The notes beneath the pieces were generated by a model. The model ran no database searches and was not told where the DNA came from. It saw nothing but the letters and a program-made list of their open reading frames with translations. Both the position numbers and the translations under genes were made by a program. From an uncultured Granulosicoccaceae bacterium (lineage in GTDB: Bacteria; Pseudomonadota; Gammaproteobacteria; Granulosicoccales; Granulosicoccaceae), in contig CALGKA010000057.1 of the NCBI GenBank assembly GCA_937927895.1, forward strand, positions 1 through 64,000: 64,000 bases of DNA. The letters are read 5' to 3'. This document shows positions 36,001 through 44,616 of this stretch, one piece after another; the first letter of the stretch is position 1; every line of letters starts with the position of its first letter.

Positions 36001-36554
36001 ATCAATGTGCGCGTGTGCCTAATGGTGGCAAAGATGGTAGAGCAAGCCGTGCCACGCTTGATGCGGTGGTGGCTGGTCTTGTGACTGATTGCAGAATAAG
36101 GGCAACTAATCGAGGTAGTAAAATAATGACTGCCACTCTGGATGACTGCACAGGCAAAGTTGATGTCGTCGTCATGGGTGAACTACTGGAATCAGATGGT
36201 CAAAAACTTAGCCAGGATACCGTAGTAGTTATCGAGGGCGGATTAGGGATCGATGCGTTCAGTGGGGGTTACAGTATTAGAGCACGGCAAATTTATTCTA
36301 TTGAAGACGCACGAGAGCGGTTTGCCAGAATGCTACTGGTTACCTGGCAGGGGGCTGGATCCCTCACTGATATCCAAACCTGTCTGGCGGGGCACAGAAG
36401 TGGTGGCCGGTTGCCGGTTGCGATTGACTACACAAATGACAAAGCGACAGCGCGCATAAGGCTCGGTGAGGAATGGCTTATCAATCCGTCGGCTCAATTG
36501 CTTGAAACATTGAGTCAGGCTGATGGCGTCAGTGAAGTTGATTTAGTTTATTGA
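33012..36554 (+). CDS. dnaE: DNA polymerase III alpha subunit
   Basis: The replicative polymerase catalytic subunit, 1180 residues, near the E. coli length. The N-terminal PHP domain begins [19 protein letters not shown]. Polymerase core blocks are [24 protein letters not shown] and the catalytic aspartates in [13 protein letters not shown]. The [33 protein letters not shown] and HhH ([15 protein letters not shown]) blocks follow, then an OB-fold near 995-1080 with a degenerate C-terminal tail. Translation is coupled to rnhB by a 4-bp overlap, and an intrinsic terminator follows. Confidence 0.95.
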   Translation: MTRFAHLRVHTEYSLVDSTVRVKSLMQAVRAGGMPAVALTDQSNMFALVKFYRAALANGVKPIIGVDALIKTEAERPSPMVLLATNFEGYLNLSELVSKSYQEGQTTEGALLHVEWLQGNTSGIIALSGGRFGDIGQALLAGNQDLATERLKRFMELFPERFYIELQRTGRADEERYNQAALPFAARMACPIVATNDVRFIDPKDFEAHEIRTCIQQGYEVSNPKRPRLYSEQQYLRSEEEMVALFSDVPQALENSVQIAISCNLEISLGKEMLPDFPVPEGMDENAYLITLSEEGLEKRLNRLYDTSAADFAKTREPYDARLKRELDVIIQMGFPGYFLIVADFIEWSRENDIPVGPGRGSGAGSLVAYVLGITDLDPLAYDLLFERFLNPERVSMPDFDIDFCMDKRDRVIQYVGEKYGSERVSQIITYGTMAAKAVVRDVARVMGHPYGFGDRLSKMVPMDIGITLSQALDVAEDMKRAYNNEEDTRTVVDMALQLEGLPRNAGKHAGGVVIARTRLTDFTPLYCEADGSSLVTQFDKDDAEAVGLVKFDFLGLRTLTIIDNAVKMVNKNRAPDDQLDIDKLNYKDKDTYILLQEAKTTGVFQLESGGMKKLIARLKPDCFDDIVALVALYRPGPMNSGMLDDFINRKNGTEPVSYPHPDYQHETLKPILESTYGVIVYQEQVMQIGQVLAGYTLGGADVLRRAMGKKKPEEMAKQRSVFVDGCTNNDIDKSLSSNIFDLVEKFAGYGFNKSHSVAYAVLSYQTAWLKAHHPAEFYSAVLTADMDATEKVVRTIEDLELNGCKLLPPEINHSETSFTPVNDTTVRYGLAAIKGVGEGVLEKILDERSANGKFTSLMNLCQRMAGANVGRSVLEALVRAGALDTLATVSNDNTDKNADEEAPKLWQGRATLMQNLNLALTAANQESRNKDAGQTDLFGELSEPESLEVELVEAPPWTELERLAAERKTTGLYLSGHPIEPFLPELAKITSGRLADQCARVPNGGKDGRASRATLDAVVAGLVTDCRIRATNRGSKIMTATLDDCTGKVDVVVMGELLESDGQKLSQDTVVVIEGGLGIDAFSGGYSIRARQIYSIEDARERFARMLLVTWQGAGSLTDIQTCLAGHRSGGRLPVAIDYTNDKATARIRLGEEWLINPSAQLLETLSQADGVSEVDLVY

Positions 36555-36635
36555 TCGGGCAATTGATAAAGCCTATTGGTTTGCCATTTTGTTTAGGCTC
36601 GCCTGTCCCAAGTAAATGTTGAGGAATCGATAATG

Positions 36636-36668
36636 CAGGCCGCATAGAAGCACTATGCAGCCTTTTTT
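36636..36668 (+). terminator. Intrinsic terminator after dnaE
   Basis: GGC-C-GCATAG (36638-36647), loop AAGCA, CTATGC-A-GCC, then TTTTTT forms a stem with one bulged pair and a T-run, about 80 bp past the dnaE stop. Confidence 0.85.
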
Positions 36669-36681
36669 CTAAGCGGCGAGG

Positions 36682-37224
36682 TTATATCTTGCCGTCTAAT
36701 CCCATTTGGTAATACTTATGCACGACGTCTTCTTGGTTCTCTAAAAGCCAATCGATACTTGGCTCGTCTCTCATGGCTTTTCTTATCGCTTCTAGAGTCG
36801 CTTTGCGGTGAATATCAAACAAAATTTTATGATCGAGGTTATCGTCAGTGATAACACTTGGGTTTAACCATACAGAAACAATCACACCATAATCATTTGC
36901 TTCTTCTTTAGGGATATGGCCGGCTCGCACTGCATCAAGCACACCATTGGCTATTGCACCTTGCACTGTGCCCATTAATATATTGGTATATCGATTGTCC
37001 TTAACAGTTACTTTGCTGACCATCAATGTTGGCGGTCGCACCATGATATCGGTGTTTAATATAGCTAATACTTTACTATGGCCTGCTTGCTGGTCTGCCA
37101 ATTGGTTAGCGAAAGCAGTGCCCATTGGCCCTGTCATTTTGCCGATGGCAACTTCTGGCTCAGCGGCAGTGCCTGGTGGGCCACCGGCTACTAGTGCTTC
37201 GCCAATGCGGATCCTGTCTGTCAT
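36682..37224 (-). CDS. Formaldehyde-activating enzyme paralogue lacking the catalytic His
   Basis: A 180-residue protein of the Fae family. It shares RIRIGEALVAGG, PPTLMVSKVTVKDNRY, GTVQGAIANGVLDAV, IPKEEANDYGVIVSVWL and the C-terminal RKATLEAIRKAM with Fae. In the bona fide Fae at 45576 the N-terminal block is [11 protein letters not shown], whose His is the catalytic acid. Here it is replaced by TAAEPEVAIGKM, so formaldehyde condensation as in Fae is doubtful. It stands alone, 3.6 kb upstream of the H4MPT cluster. It may be a Fae2/Fae3-type protein acting as a pterin or formaldehyde binder; that is inference. Confidence 0.82.
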   Translation of the reverse strand: MTDRIRIGEALVAGGPPGTAAEPEVAIGKMTGPMGTAFANQLADQQAGHSKVLAILNTDIMVRPPTLMVSKVTVKDNRYTNILMGTVQGAIANGVLDAVRAGHIPKEEANDYGVIVSVWLNPSVITDDNLDHKILFDIHRKATLEAIRKAMRDEPSIDWLLENQEDVVHKYYQMGLDGKI

Positions 37225-37419
37225 ACGATATTCTCTTATGGTTCAAAGATCGCAGGAGTATATCAGTTAGTGTCTTTAGCGCCTATTAGGTCGATGCGTT
37301 GGCGTCTGGGTCTATAGTCGGCGTCGTGTGTTGGTTTGCAATTCCTGGTATGCGTGTCCGCAGAAAGCTAAATATCCAGTACAATTGAATATTCAGATCG
37401 GACAGTCGGAACAATCGAT

Positions 37420-38214
37420 ATGCGTAATTTAACCGCGCTTTTATTTTTTATTTTGTTTTCATCGCTTACACAAGCTGCAGAAGAAGCAGATTTTTTGGCT
37501 TTTTTCGAAGAATATCAGCGCTTATCTAGCAAGTACGACGCGATGCTAAACCAAATGTATGCCGCTGACGCAAAAATAATTGGTGTTCGCAAAAAGCCCG
37601 ATGGTACAGATGAATTAATGACCATTGACGGCGAGCGCTGGAAAACCATCATTGTCGCGTCAATGGAAAACGTTAAGGCTCGCGGCGACAGCAGCGAGTA
37701 CTCGGACATTGAAGTCAAAGTAGAAGGCAGCCGTGCGACCATTGCAGCAACACGATACTCTAGCGGCACATGTTTTAGCGATACACGTTTCTATATGATT
37801 GTGGAAGAGCAAGCAGACAAGCAAATGAAGATTGTCGAGCAGTTTATGGAGACACCACTTAAATCTAATTGTGCGAAGTCCGATATAGACTTACCAGCAT
37901 TCCTGCAAAGTACGGTGGAAATGATCAATTCTCAATTACCGGCTGATGTTGATCCAGAAACACGGTTGGTAAAAACTTCTGCTGAAGGAACAAAGCTTAC
38001 TTACTACTACGTGCTGATTAACCACACCTTAGAGTCGCTGAGCACGAAAGCCGCAACTGCCAAGTTGCAACCATTGGCTGTTATACAATCATGTGGCAGT
38101 CCGAATCTGCGACCAATTCTTGACCGAGATGGCACGCTGTCTTATATCTACTCTGGCTCAGATGAAGTTCAGATAGCTAAGTTAGATATCGATAGAAGCG
38201 CTTGTACCGATTAA
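37420..38214 (+). CDS. Secreted protein of unknown function
   Basis: 264 residues with a Sec signal peptide (MRNLTALLFFILFSSLTQAA). The first half (about 22-140) looks like a cone-shaped NTF2/SnoaL-type fold: an initial helix, then SEYSDIEVKVEGSRATIAATRYS strands. The second half (about 150-260) has TYYYVLINHTL, AVIQSCGSP and DRDGTLSYIYSGSD, a pattern seen in other uncharacterised periplasmic proteins. No catalytic motif was recognised. It lies between the Fae paralogue (divergent) and def, with independent spacing on both sides. Confidence 0.7.
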   Translation: MRNLTALLFFILFSSLTQAAEEADFLAFFEEYQRLSSKYDAMLNQMYAADAKIIGVRKKPDGTDELMTIDGERWKTIIVASMENVKARGDSSEYSDIEVKVEGSRATIAATRYSSGTCFSDTRFYMIVEEQADKQMKIVEQFMETPLKSNCAKSDIDLPAFLQSTVEMINSQLPADVDPETRLVKTSAEGTKLTYYYVLINHTLESLSTKAATAKLQPLAVIQSCGSPNLRPILDRDGTLSYIYSGSDEVQIAKLDIDRSACTD

Positions 38215-38331
38215 CTTAACGCGCTTCTATCCATGTAACAACGCAAGATGTTAGCAGCAAAATGTTAGCATAAGGCATCGAGACAAGATCGCCGCTGCGA
38301 TCAACTAAATTACTTACAGGTTAAAGCTGCT

Positions 38332-38904
38332 ATGGCTCTAAAAATTATAGAAATTGGTCACCCGGTATTGCGTGAAGTAGCTACAGAGCTGTCTCAGGAG
38401 CAACTGGCATCTGAAGAGGTGCAAACTTTTATTGATGAGCTAATAAATACGCGTAAACAGGCCAATGGTGCTGGTATAGCCGCAAACCAAGTGGCTAAAG
38501 CTTGGCGCATTTTTGTGGTTGAAATAGCCAATAACCCACGTTATCCGTACAAGCCAGAGTATCCACTCACTGTGCTGGTAAACCCGAAAGTAGAATTGCT
38601 TTCAGATGAGCGCTATGACAGCTATGAGGGCTGTTTATCCATTCCTAACCTCAGGGGCTCTCTTAAGCGTTGCCCTGAAGTTCATGTCAGTGGTCTTGAC
38701 CGGCACGGCAATGAGGTATCATTTGATGTGAGAGGAATCACCGCGGGTACTTTCCAGCATGAGATGGATCATCTTGAAGGTATTCTATTTCCTGATCGAG
38801 TCGATGACCCAAAAACCTTCTGTACCTGGGGTGAGTTTTCAGAGCGCTATGAAGCTGATTTCATAAAGACAGTTGAGAAAGTAGAAGCGCGCTACGCAAG
38901 TTAA
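38332..38904 (+). CDS. def: Peptide deformylase
   Basis: It removes the N-formyl group from nascent proteins. All three family motifs are present in the 190 residues: GAGIAANQ (motif 1, with Asn in place of the more common Pro-rich variant), EGCLSIP (motif 2, metal Cys) and QHEMDHLEGILF (motif 3, HExxH metal site and catalytic Glu). The gene is not beside fmt, so this may be a second, accessory deformylase copy. It converges on a Sel1 gene with 5 bp between stops. Confidence 0.92.
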   Translation: MALKIIEIGHPVLREVATELSQEQLASEEVQTFIDELINTRKQANGAGIAANQVAKAWRIFVVEIANNPRYPYKPEYPLTVLVNPKVELLSDERYDSYEGCLSIPNLRGSLKRCPEVHVSGLDRHGNEVSFDVRGITAGTFQHEMDHLEGILFPDRVDDPKTFCTWGEFSERYEADFIKTVEKVEARYAS

Positions 38905-38909
38905 CGCTT

Positions 38910-39434
38910 TTATTGCTGATTTTCAGGAACTGTACTCGGCATGTTTTTAAGGCTTGTGTATTTTCTTTTTATATCTGCTACATCATGAAAACTTATCTGC
39001 TGCGTGGCTAGCATTTCAGACATATACAATTGTGCCACCGGGTTTTTTGATAGGTATGCCAGGTTTAGCCATGCATAAGCAAGCTCGTTGTTTTGCTCTA
39101 TGCCCAGGCCATCGCGATACATCAAAGCCAGGTTTATCATGCCTGATTGGTCACCGCCGTGTGCGCTGATAGCGTATAGCGCCACCGCTTTACTGGCATC
39201 TTTTGGCACACCTAGTCCCAATTTGTAATAGTTTGCTAGTGTGGTGTTTGCGTTTAAATTGCCTTTGTTAGCGTCAGATTCCAGCAGTTGCACAGACAGC
39301 ACATAATCGCCTCTGTTGGCTGCGATAAAAGCATTGGTAGTTGGTGGATGATAAATGTTATAAAACGCAAAAGTGCTGGCTATAAAGCCTATAACGATAG
39401 CACCTTTAAGCGTTGTATTGTCCATAGCGCTCAT
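38910..39434 (-). CDS. Membrane-anchored Sel1-repeat protein
   Basis: 174 residues: one N-terminal membrane helix (about 8-27), then about three Sel1-like repeats (NANTTLANYYKLGLGVPKDASKAVALY, SGMINLALMYRDGLGIEQN, LAYAWLNLAYLS) and a short tail. It is a paralogue of the Sel1 protein at 54628-55176, with the same order of anchor, 'A.RGDY' linker, repeats and tail. Sel1 repeats mediate protein contacts, often in the periplasm. No operon partner is obvious here; the paralogue is linked to proton-channel operon copy B. Confidence 0.75.
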   Translation of the reverse strand: MSAMDNTTLKGAIVIGFIASTFAFYNIYHPPTTNAFIAANRGDYVLSVQLLESDANKGNLNANTTLANYYKLGLGVPKDASKAVALYAISAHGGDQSGMINLALMYRDGLGIEQNNELAYAWLNLAYLSKNPVAQLYMSEMLATQQISFHDVADIKRKYTSLKNMPSTVPENQQ

Positions 39435-39485
39435 TTACTTTGCATTTTAATCATTGCACTTTTGACCTGTTTTAAGCTGGTACCT

Positions 39486-40679
39486 CTACAATGACCAGCA
39501 ACTAGCGGTTGCGCTGTTGGAATTACTCACAGTGTGATTAACGCAGAGCGTAAGGATTGACCGCAGGTGTTCAATGCTATCGATAATCTCATTAAGCACA
39601 GGCTCGGGCGTTTCGGTTTTTTTGAAGCCTTGCGCCTTGTAGCGGACGGCTTCCGGGTTTTCGTTGATCAGTAGTTGTCGAATTTTCGGGTCTGATATAA
39701 GTGCTGCAATTCGATTGTAGTGGCTTAAGTATTCAGTTAGCTGTGTATGTTGATCTTCTGGCCAATGTAGTAACAATCGTTCGAGCGGGGTAAGCTTCAG
39801 TTGTTTAGCTAACTCACTGGCTATGTGTTTTTCATCTAATTGATTGTTGTTGCTTTGGTGGTCGCTGGCAATGTTTATTGCGGTTATAGCAAGTGCTGCA
39901 AAACTTGCTAGTCGACTGTGGTGCATTTTAATCTGGCGCATCAGCCATGAGTCGTTAAACGTTTTATCAAATCGATACTGATGCCATATAGCGTATGATG
40001 CGTAATACCTTTTTAGATCAGCCAGGAAATACTGTAAAGCTGAACCAGAAAATGGTGAGTAATCTGGCTGACAATACCAACGAATAATATTGGTTTGTAA
40101 TTGCTGTAAGGCTTCAGAGCCGTAAAGTGGCTGGGAGTCTGTAAGTAGTTGGATTCTTAAGCCGAATACATGGCGGGCGTAATCCAGGTTGCCGTGAGCA
40201 CTTTTGTCACATAGTACACAGGGGGTAGTTACTCGGGTAAATATACCATTTCGGTCTGGTGGTGCTACCGGTAATGTTTTAAGTTGTTGCCAGACCAGTT
40301 CAAATAAATCTGTTTCGTCTTGTCTGTTTTGAATGGCTCCGTCTTGTGCGATAACAAAAAAATCGAAGTCGGAATCAATACCCCCTTCCATTCTTCCAAA
40401 TGAGCCCGCCAGCACCACGCTATGTATTGCTGGATACTGAGAGTGTAGTGGCCGCAATAAATTGGTGGCTTGTTTGATGATGTCTCTGGAATATTGCCAA
40501 GAGTTACGCAATTGAGTTGTCTCTATAGATATATAGCGTTTATCGCTAGTTAGCAGTGCAGCTAAGTGAGTATTTGCCTGAGCAGCGTAATCAGTTCGAT
40601 CTTTAAGCGAAATATTTTCCTCTTGCGGTTCGTTGGCTATAACTATTTTATTTTTTGTGCTGTTTACATTCTGCTTCAT
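39486..40679 (-). CDS. Putative nucleotidyltransferase
   Basis: 397 residues. The one clear signature is GSFGRMEGGIDSDFDFFVI (about 109-127), the GS...DxD motif of polymerase beta-type nucleotidyltransferases, with helical flanks. The C-terminal 200 residues are mainly helical and without recognised motif. Candidate activities include protein or small-molecule nucleotidylation, but none can be assigned. It is divergent from fhcD across 160 bp and may therefore share regulation with the H4MPT cluster. No partner of HEPN type is adjacent, so a toxin-antitoxin role is unlikely. Confidence 0.65.
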   Translation of the reverse strand: MKQNVNSTKNKIVIANEPQEENISLKDRTDYAAQANTHLAALLTSDKRYISIETTQLRNSWQYSRDIIKQATNLLRPLHSQYPAIHSVVLAGSFGRMEGGIDSDFDFFVIAQDGAIQNRQDETDLFELVWQQLKTLPVAPPDRNGIFTRVTTPCVLCDKSAHGNLDYARHVFGLRIQLLTDSQPLYGSEALQQLQTNIIRWYCQPDYSPFSGSALQYFLADLKRYYASYAIWHQYRFDKTFNDSWLMRQIKMHHSRLASFAALAITAINIASDHQSNNNQLDEKHIASELAKQLKLTPLERLLLHWPEDQHTQLTEYLSHYNRIAALISDPKIRQLLINENPEAVRYKAQGFKKTETPEPVLNEIIDSIEHLRSILTLCVNHTVSNSNSATASCWSL

Positions 40680-40700
40680 TATATGGATGCGCCATGGCCA

Positions 40701-40729
40701 TTGATATGCATTGCCTTGTTGGGTATTCT
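40701..40729 (+). promoter_or_regulatory. Sigma-70-type promoter for the H4MPT operon
   Basis: TTGATA (40701-40706), a 17-base spacer and TATTCT (40724-40729) match the sigma-70 consensus at five and four of six positions. Transcription would begin near 40736, giving a leader of about 105 bases before fhcD. Its divergent position relative to the nucleotidyltransferase gene suits a regulated promoter. Confidence 0.6.
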
Positions 40730-40840
40730 ATTCCAAGAGGCGAAATAAGTTTAACCAATTCGGAAAATTCCATTCCAACCTCTTAACTTAAGTGTGCCCT
40801 CAAGGTCTGCTTTTCCGCTTCGTTGATGGAGGTTGTCCCC

Positions 40841-41734
40841 ATGAAAGTGAATGACGTTGAAATCCAAGACGACTACTCTGAAACTTTCTCCGCACAGCTG
40901 TGTCGCGTTCTGATAACAAGCATTAACGATAAATGGGCGTATGAAGCGGCTATGGAGACAAAAGGATTGGGGCGTTCAGCAACTGCGCCTCCTTGTGAAG
41001 CGACGCTTGAACGTTCAGTGTCAGCATCAGACACACCAGATGGTCGGCCCGGTTATATTGTTCAAATGATGGATCGAAAAGCTGAAACTCTTGAGAAGTG
41101 TCTTGCTCTCAGGTTGCGTAAAGGTGCCGTGCCAAATCCCCAAACCAGCGTGTTTGATTGGTTGCCAATTGAATATAAAGAATCAGAACTTGATCTTGAA
41201 GGTAGTGTTATCCAAAGATTTGGTGATGGCTATGAGCAAGAACTTGAACTTTATGATAATCGGTTGATGTATCGCATACCAAGAATGGATGGTTTGTTTC
41301 ATGTGCAAAGAAAATTCGCGATAACCGAAGCCGTCACTGGCGGAATGTTTCTCATTTTATCGGACAGCATTGAAAACTGTTTGCACGCAGCTGAAGAATC
41401 TTTAAAGGCTGCTTCTTTGATAGACGAAGTTATAGTTAAGTGTGCAGCGAGTGGCTCTAAAGTCGGTGCTAAAAACTATACCGATATGGTAGCTACCACT
41501 AACCATACTTATTGTCCGACCCTGACTGATCTCGACGACAGCCAGATAGATAAAAACGTAAAATGCATTTACGAAATTATTGTTAGTGCTGCGAGAGAGC
41601 CACAGGTAAGGCAGGGAATGAAGGTCGGTATTGAGGCTGCAACACGTTGCCCTGGTGTGTTAGGGGTTCATACAGCTAACTATGGCGGCAAATTGGGGAA
41701 GGGTAAAATACCTCTTCACGAGCTTTTTGCCTAA
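40841..41734 (+). CDS. fhcD: Formylmethanofuran:tetrahydromethanopterin formyltransferase
   Basis: It transfers the formyl group between formyl-H4MPT and (methano)furan carriers in formaldehyde oxidation. The 297 residues carry the Ftr/FhcD pattern: VEIQDDYSETFSAQLCRVLIT at the start, RKGAVPNPQTSVFDWLP, HVQRKFAITEAVTGGMFLI and PGVLGVHTANYGGKLGKGKIPLHEL at the end. The ATG at 40841 is preceded by GGAGG eight bases upstream, better than the ATG at 40823. In other methylotrophs fhcD sits with fhcA, B and C; those are absent here. It is the first gene of a cofactor and pathway operon. Confidence 0.93.
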   Translation: MKVNDVEIQDDYSETFSAQLCRVLITSINDKWAYEAAMETKGLGRSATAPPCEATLERSVSASDTPDGRPGYIVQMMDRKAETLEKCLALRLRKGAVPNPQTSVFDWLPIEYKESELDLEGSVIQRFGDGYEQELELYDNRLMYRIPRMDGLFHVQRKFAITEAVTGGMFLILSDSIENCLHAAEESLKAASLIDEVIVKCAASGSKVGAKNYTDMVATTNHTYCPTLTDLDDSQIDKNVKCIYEIIVSAAREPQVRQGMKVGIEAATRCPGVLGVHTANYGGKLGKGKIPLHELFA

Positions 41735-41750
41735 GTTTAGATCAACAATA

Positions 41751-42701
41751 GTGCAAACGCACGGCCGATTGCACATGGGGTTTCTAGATCTAAACGGTGA
41801 TCACGGGCGACAATTCGGAAGCTTTGGCGTTGGTCTTTCTGATATTCGTACTGTGGTCTCGGTGACAAACTGCGGCTCTGTGGCCGGTCCTAGTTTAATT
41901 GATGTACATGGGTTTGAAGTCGAACGTGCCAACAAGTACGCAGAGATCTTATGTCGTCACTTCGGTATTGCTGCGCACTTAAAAATTGATATTTCAGAGA
42001 GTATCATGCCGCATGCAGGCCTTGGTTCCGGTACGCAGTTGGCGCTTGCTTTAGGGTTTGCTATTGCCAGGCTTTTTGATTTGCAGCCAAACACGCGTGA
42101 GATCGCTAAGTTACTGGATCGGGGCAAGCGATCGTCTATCGGTATAAGCACCTTTGATCACGGAGGCTTTCATATGGACTGCGGTTCACGCAATGATGGT
42201 GAGCCGCCACTACCTTTTTTTAGTGTGCCATTCCCTCAGAATTGGCGGTTTTTATTGATAACTGATAATCATTTTGAAGGTCTTAATGGCAAAGAGGAAG
42301 CACATGCATTCAAGCAACTTGAACCAATAAGCGCTGCGTGTGCTGCTAGCCTTTGCCGGTTGGCCATCATGAAGTTAATACCAGGTTTGTTAGAGCAAGA
42401 CATAAGCACTGCAGGCTCTGCGATCACTGAAATACAAGCATGTGTGGGAGACTACTTCGCGCCATTCCAGGGTGGTCGGTTTACAAGCCCGGCGGTTACA
42501 GATGTGCTGGAGTTTTGTGCGCGTGAGAATGCTGCAGGCTATGGCCAAAGCTCCTGGGGACCAACCGGATTTGTCCTGTGTGACAGTGAGCAGAACGCGT
42601 TAAATTTGAAGGAGGCGCTACAGCAGCAATTGCCTACTAACGATTGCATAATGCAGGTGGTGGCAGCGGCGAATACCAGCGCGAAAGTCAGCGCTGAATA
42701 G
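41751..42701 (+). CDS. Beta-ribofuranosylaminobenzene 5'-phosphate synthase
   Basis: It joins 4-hydroxy- or 4-aminobenzoate with phosphoribosyl pyrophosphate, the first step in making the arylamine part of H4MPT. The GHMP-kinase-fold protein shows VQTHGRLHMGFLDLNG, the glycine-rich PHAGLGSGTQLALALGFA and SSIGISTFDHGGFHMDCG. The GTG at 41751 gives a start equivalent to archaeal relatives. The frame extends back to 41682 inside fhcD, so a TTG at 41727 or that ATG are alternatives. In this organism the enzyme is diagnostic of H4MPT synthesis. Confidence 0.88.
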   Translation: MQTHGRLHMGFLDLNGDHGRQFGSFGVGLSDIRTVVSVTNCGSVAGPSLIDVHGFEVERANKYAEILCRHFGIAAHLKIDISESIMPHAGLGSGTQLALALGFAIARLFDLQPNTREIAKLLDRGKRSSIGISTFDHGGFHMDCGSRNDGEPPLPFFSVPFPQNWRFLLITDNHFEGLNGKEEAHAFKQLEPISAACAASLCRLAIMKLIPGLLEQDISTAGSAITEIQACVGDYFAPFQGGRFTSPAVTDVLEFCARENAAGYGQSSWGPTGFVLCDSEQNALNLKEALQQQLPTNDCIMQVVAAANTSAKVSAE

Positions 42702-42757
42702 TGATGGCATCAGTCAAAGGAAATTTGTAGAGGGTTTTTTAAAAGTACGGAGATATC

Positions 42758-43651
42758 ATGAAGTCGAAAATTATGCATATGTTTTTCCCAGGTAAAAATG
42801 TAAGCCCGTTTGACGTCAATATGATTATAGATGCAGGTTACAGCTCGGTGATTCCGTACGGTTCTCTAGAAGCTAACGATGTAACCGCGTTAACCCAGGA
42901 TTGTATCTATTCAAGGCCGCCAGGCAGTGCAGGTGATACCGGTTTGTTTATCGGTGGCTGGGATGTCAACTTTGCAGAAGATATGTATAAAGAGGCGCGG
43001 GACAGCATGCAGCCCCCTTTTGAGGTATCGATACTAATAGATCCTAATGGCGCGTATTCAACCGCCGCTGCTATGGTTGCAATGATTACCCATCACTTAA
43101 AGCAGAAGGGAAAGAGCATCAGTGGTAGCAAGTTGACTATTTTTGGCGGTGGGCCTGTAGGTAATTGTACGGCAGTGCTCGCAGCCAAAGCAGGGGCTAA
43201 TGTATGCATCGCTCGACTCACTGCTGCAACTGATGAAAAGCGCAAACAGGTTGAAGACTTTCTAAGCCGTTATAACGTTAGCGCCACGCAGGTAGATGCA
43301 CCAGATGATCAAGGCAAATTGGTAGCGCTTAAAGGGACAGACGTAATTATATGCTCTGCCAAAGCCGGAGTAGAAATATTAAGTGAAACTATTATGTCTA
43401 AAGCCTGTGAAGCAACAATCGCCGCTGATGTAAATGCTGTACCGCCGGCAGGTGTGGCAGGGGTCGGCTTACAAGATGCAGGTACTCCATTGCCTTATCT
43501 CGAATCATGTCAAGGTATTGGGGCGCTTGCCATCGGTAATATCAAGTACAAAACTCAACAGGCATTGCTACATAAAATGCAAGATAACGGTGTTCAGCAC
43601 CTGGGCATGGAAGAAACACTACAGATAGCAAACTCGATAGTGGAGCAATAA
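42758..43651 (+). CDS. mtdB: NAD(P)-dependent methylene-H4MPT dehydrogenase
   Basis: It oxidises methylene-H4MPT to methenyl-H4MPT in the cytoplasm. The 297-residue MtdB pattern is clear: MHMFFPGKNVSPFDVNMIIDAGY, DTGLFIGGWDVN, the Rossmann nucleotide motif FGGGPVGNCTAVLAAKAGA and AADVNAVPPAGVAGVG. Length and the N-terminal block separate MtdB from the NADP/H4F-linked MtdA. It lies between the beta-RFAP synthase and mch genes, two bases from mch. Confidence 0.93.
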   Translation: MKSKIMHMFFPGKNVSPFDVNMIIDAGYSSVIPYGSLEANDVTALTQDCIYSRPPGSAGDTGLFIGGWDVNFAEDMYKEARDSMQPPFEVSILIDPNGAYSTAAAMVAMITHHLKQKGKSISGSKLTIFGGGPVGNCTAVLAAKAGANVCIARLTAATDEKRKQVEDFLSRYNVSATQVDAPDDQGKLVALKGTDVIICSAKAGVEILSETIMSKACEATIAADVNAVPPAGVAGVGLQDAGTPLPYLESCQGIGALAIGNIKYKTQQALLHKMQDNGVQHLGMEETLQIANSIVEQ

Positions 43652-43652
43652 T

Positions 43653-44615
43653 ATGGGAACCCCCAATGCTAATGCGGCGAGAGTTTTTACCACGCTCTGT
43701 GCAAATTCTGACTCCCTTAGAGTAGCAGTACTGGCACTCGACAACGGTGTAACTCTTGTTGATGCTGGCTGTGAATGCACAGGAAGCATTGAGGCTGGTT
43801 TGTTGGTTGCCCGTATTTGTATGGCGGATCTTTCCTCAGTTAAGCTGTCTATGGCAGGCCCTGGTGCCGCATGGCCAACATTAGTAGAGGTGTCTACTAG
43901 CCAGCCATTGCTTTCTTGTTTGGGGTGTCAGTATGCGGGCTGGAATTTACAGATTGAGGAAAATAGCCAATCGTATAACGCCATGGCATCAGGCCCGGGC
44001 CGAATAAAAGCCAACAAAGAAAATATTATTAAAGAATTCGGTTTTACAGACGCTGCGGGTGTAGCTACTTTTGTGCTGGAGGCAGATGCGCTGCCGCCAT
44101 TAGGGCTCACTGAAAAAATCGCAGCAGATTGCGGTATAAATACGGAAAAACTAAATATTGTTGTTACCCCAACGGGCTCATTGGCGGGCTCAGTGCAGAT
44201 AGCATCACGCGTGGTTGAAGTTGCCATGCACAAAGCACATGAGCTAAAGTTCCCAGTAGATAAAATATTGGAAGGCATTGGTACAACGCCATTGCCACCG
44301 CCCATCGCAAATGATTTCATCACTGCTATGGGACGTACCAACGATGCTATGTTATACGCGGGACGTGTGCATTTATTCGTGAACGCTGACTCAGAGCAGG
44401 CTGAGGCGCTTGCCAACGATCTGCCGAGCTGCAACTCAAAAGATTACGGTAAGCCTTTCGCTGAATTATTCAAAGAAGTTAATTATGACTTTTTTAGAAT
44501 TGATCCCTATTTGTTTAGTCCATCTATGGTCACTGTTAGTTCGCTGATTTCCGGTAAGAGTTTTTCCAGCGGTAGAATAAATAACGATCTACTGAATAAA
44601 TCGTTCGGTTTATAA
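43653..44615 (+). CDS. mch: Methenyl-H4MPT cyclohydrolase
   Basis: It converts methenyl-H4MPT to formyl-H4MPT. The 320 residues match Mch: DAGCECTGSIEAGLLVARICMADL, AMASGPGRIKAN-type substrate loop (AMASGPGR), PTGSLAGSVQIASRVVEVAMHKAHEL and the late VGTTPLPPP-like block (IGTTPLPPPIAND). The Shine-Dalgarno lies inside the mtdB end, and the ATG follows the mtdB stop by one base. The next gene starts one base after the mch stop, so the operon is tightly packed. Confidence 0.93.
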   Translation: MGTPNANAARVFTTLCANSDSLRVAVLALDNGVTLVDAGCECTGSIEAGLLVARICMADLSSVKLSMAGPGAAWPTLVEVSTSQPLLSCLGCQYAGWNLQIEENSQSYNAMASGPGRIKANKENIIKEFGFTDAAGVATFVLEADALPPLGLTEKIAADCGINTEKLNIVVTPTGSLAGSVQIASRVVEVAMHKAHELKFPVDKILEGIGTTPLPPPIANDFITAMGRTNDAMLYAGRVHLFVNADSEQAEALANDLPSCNSKDYGKPFAELFKEVNYDFFRIDPYLFSPSMVTVSSLISGKSFSSGRINNDLLNKSFGL

Positions 44616-44616
44616 A

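Noticed and set aside
39486-40679. Nucleotidyltransferase as the toxin half of a MNT/HEPN pair
   Set aside because: The protein is far larger than MNT antitoxins and no HEPN-like partner is adjacent.
43928-44434. 168-codon minus-strand frame within mch
   Set aside because: Antisense shadow of mch, with no independent support.
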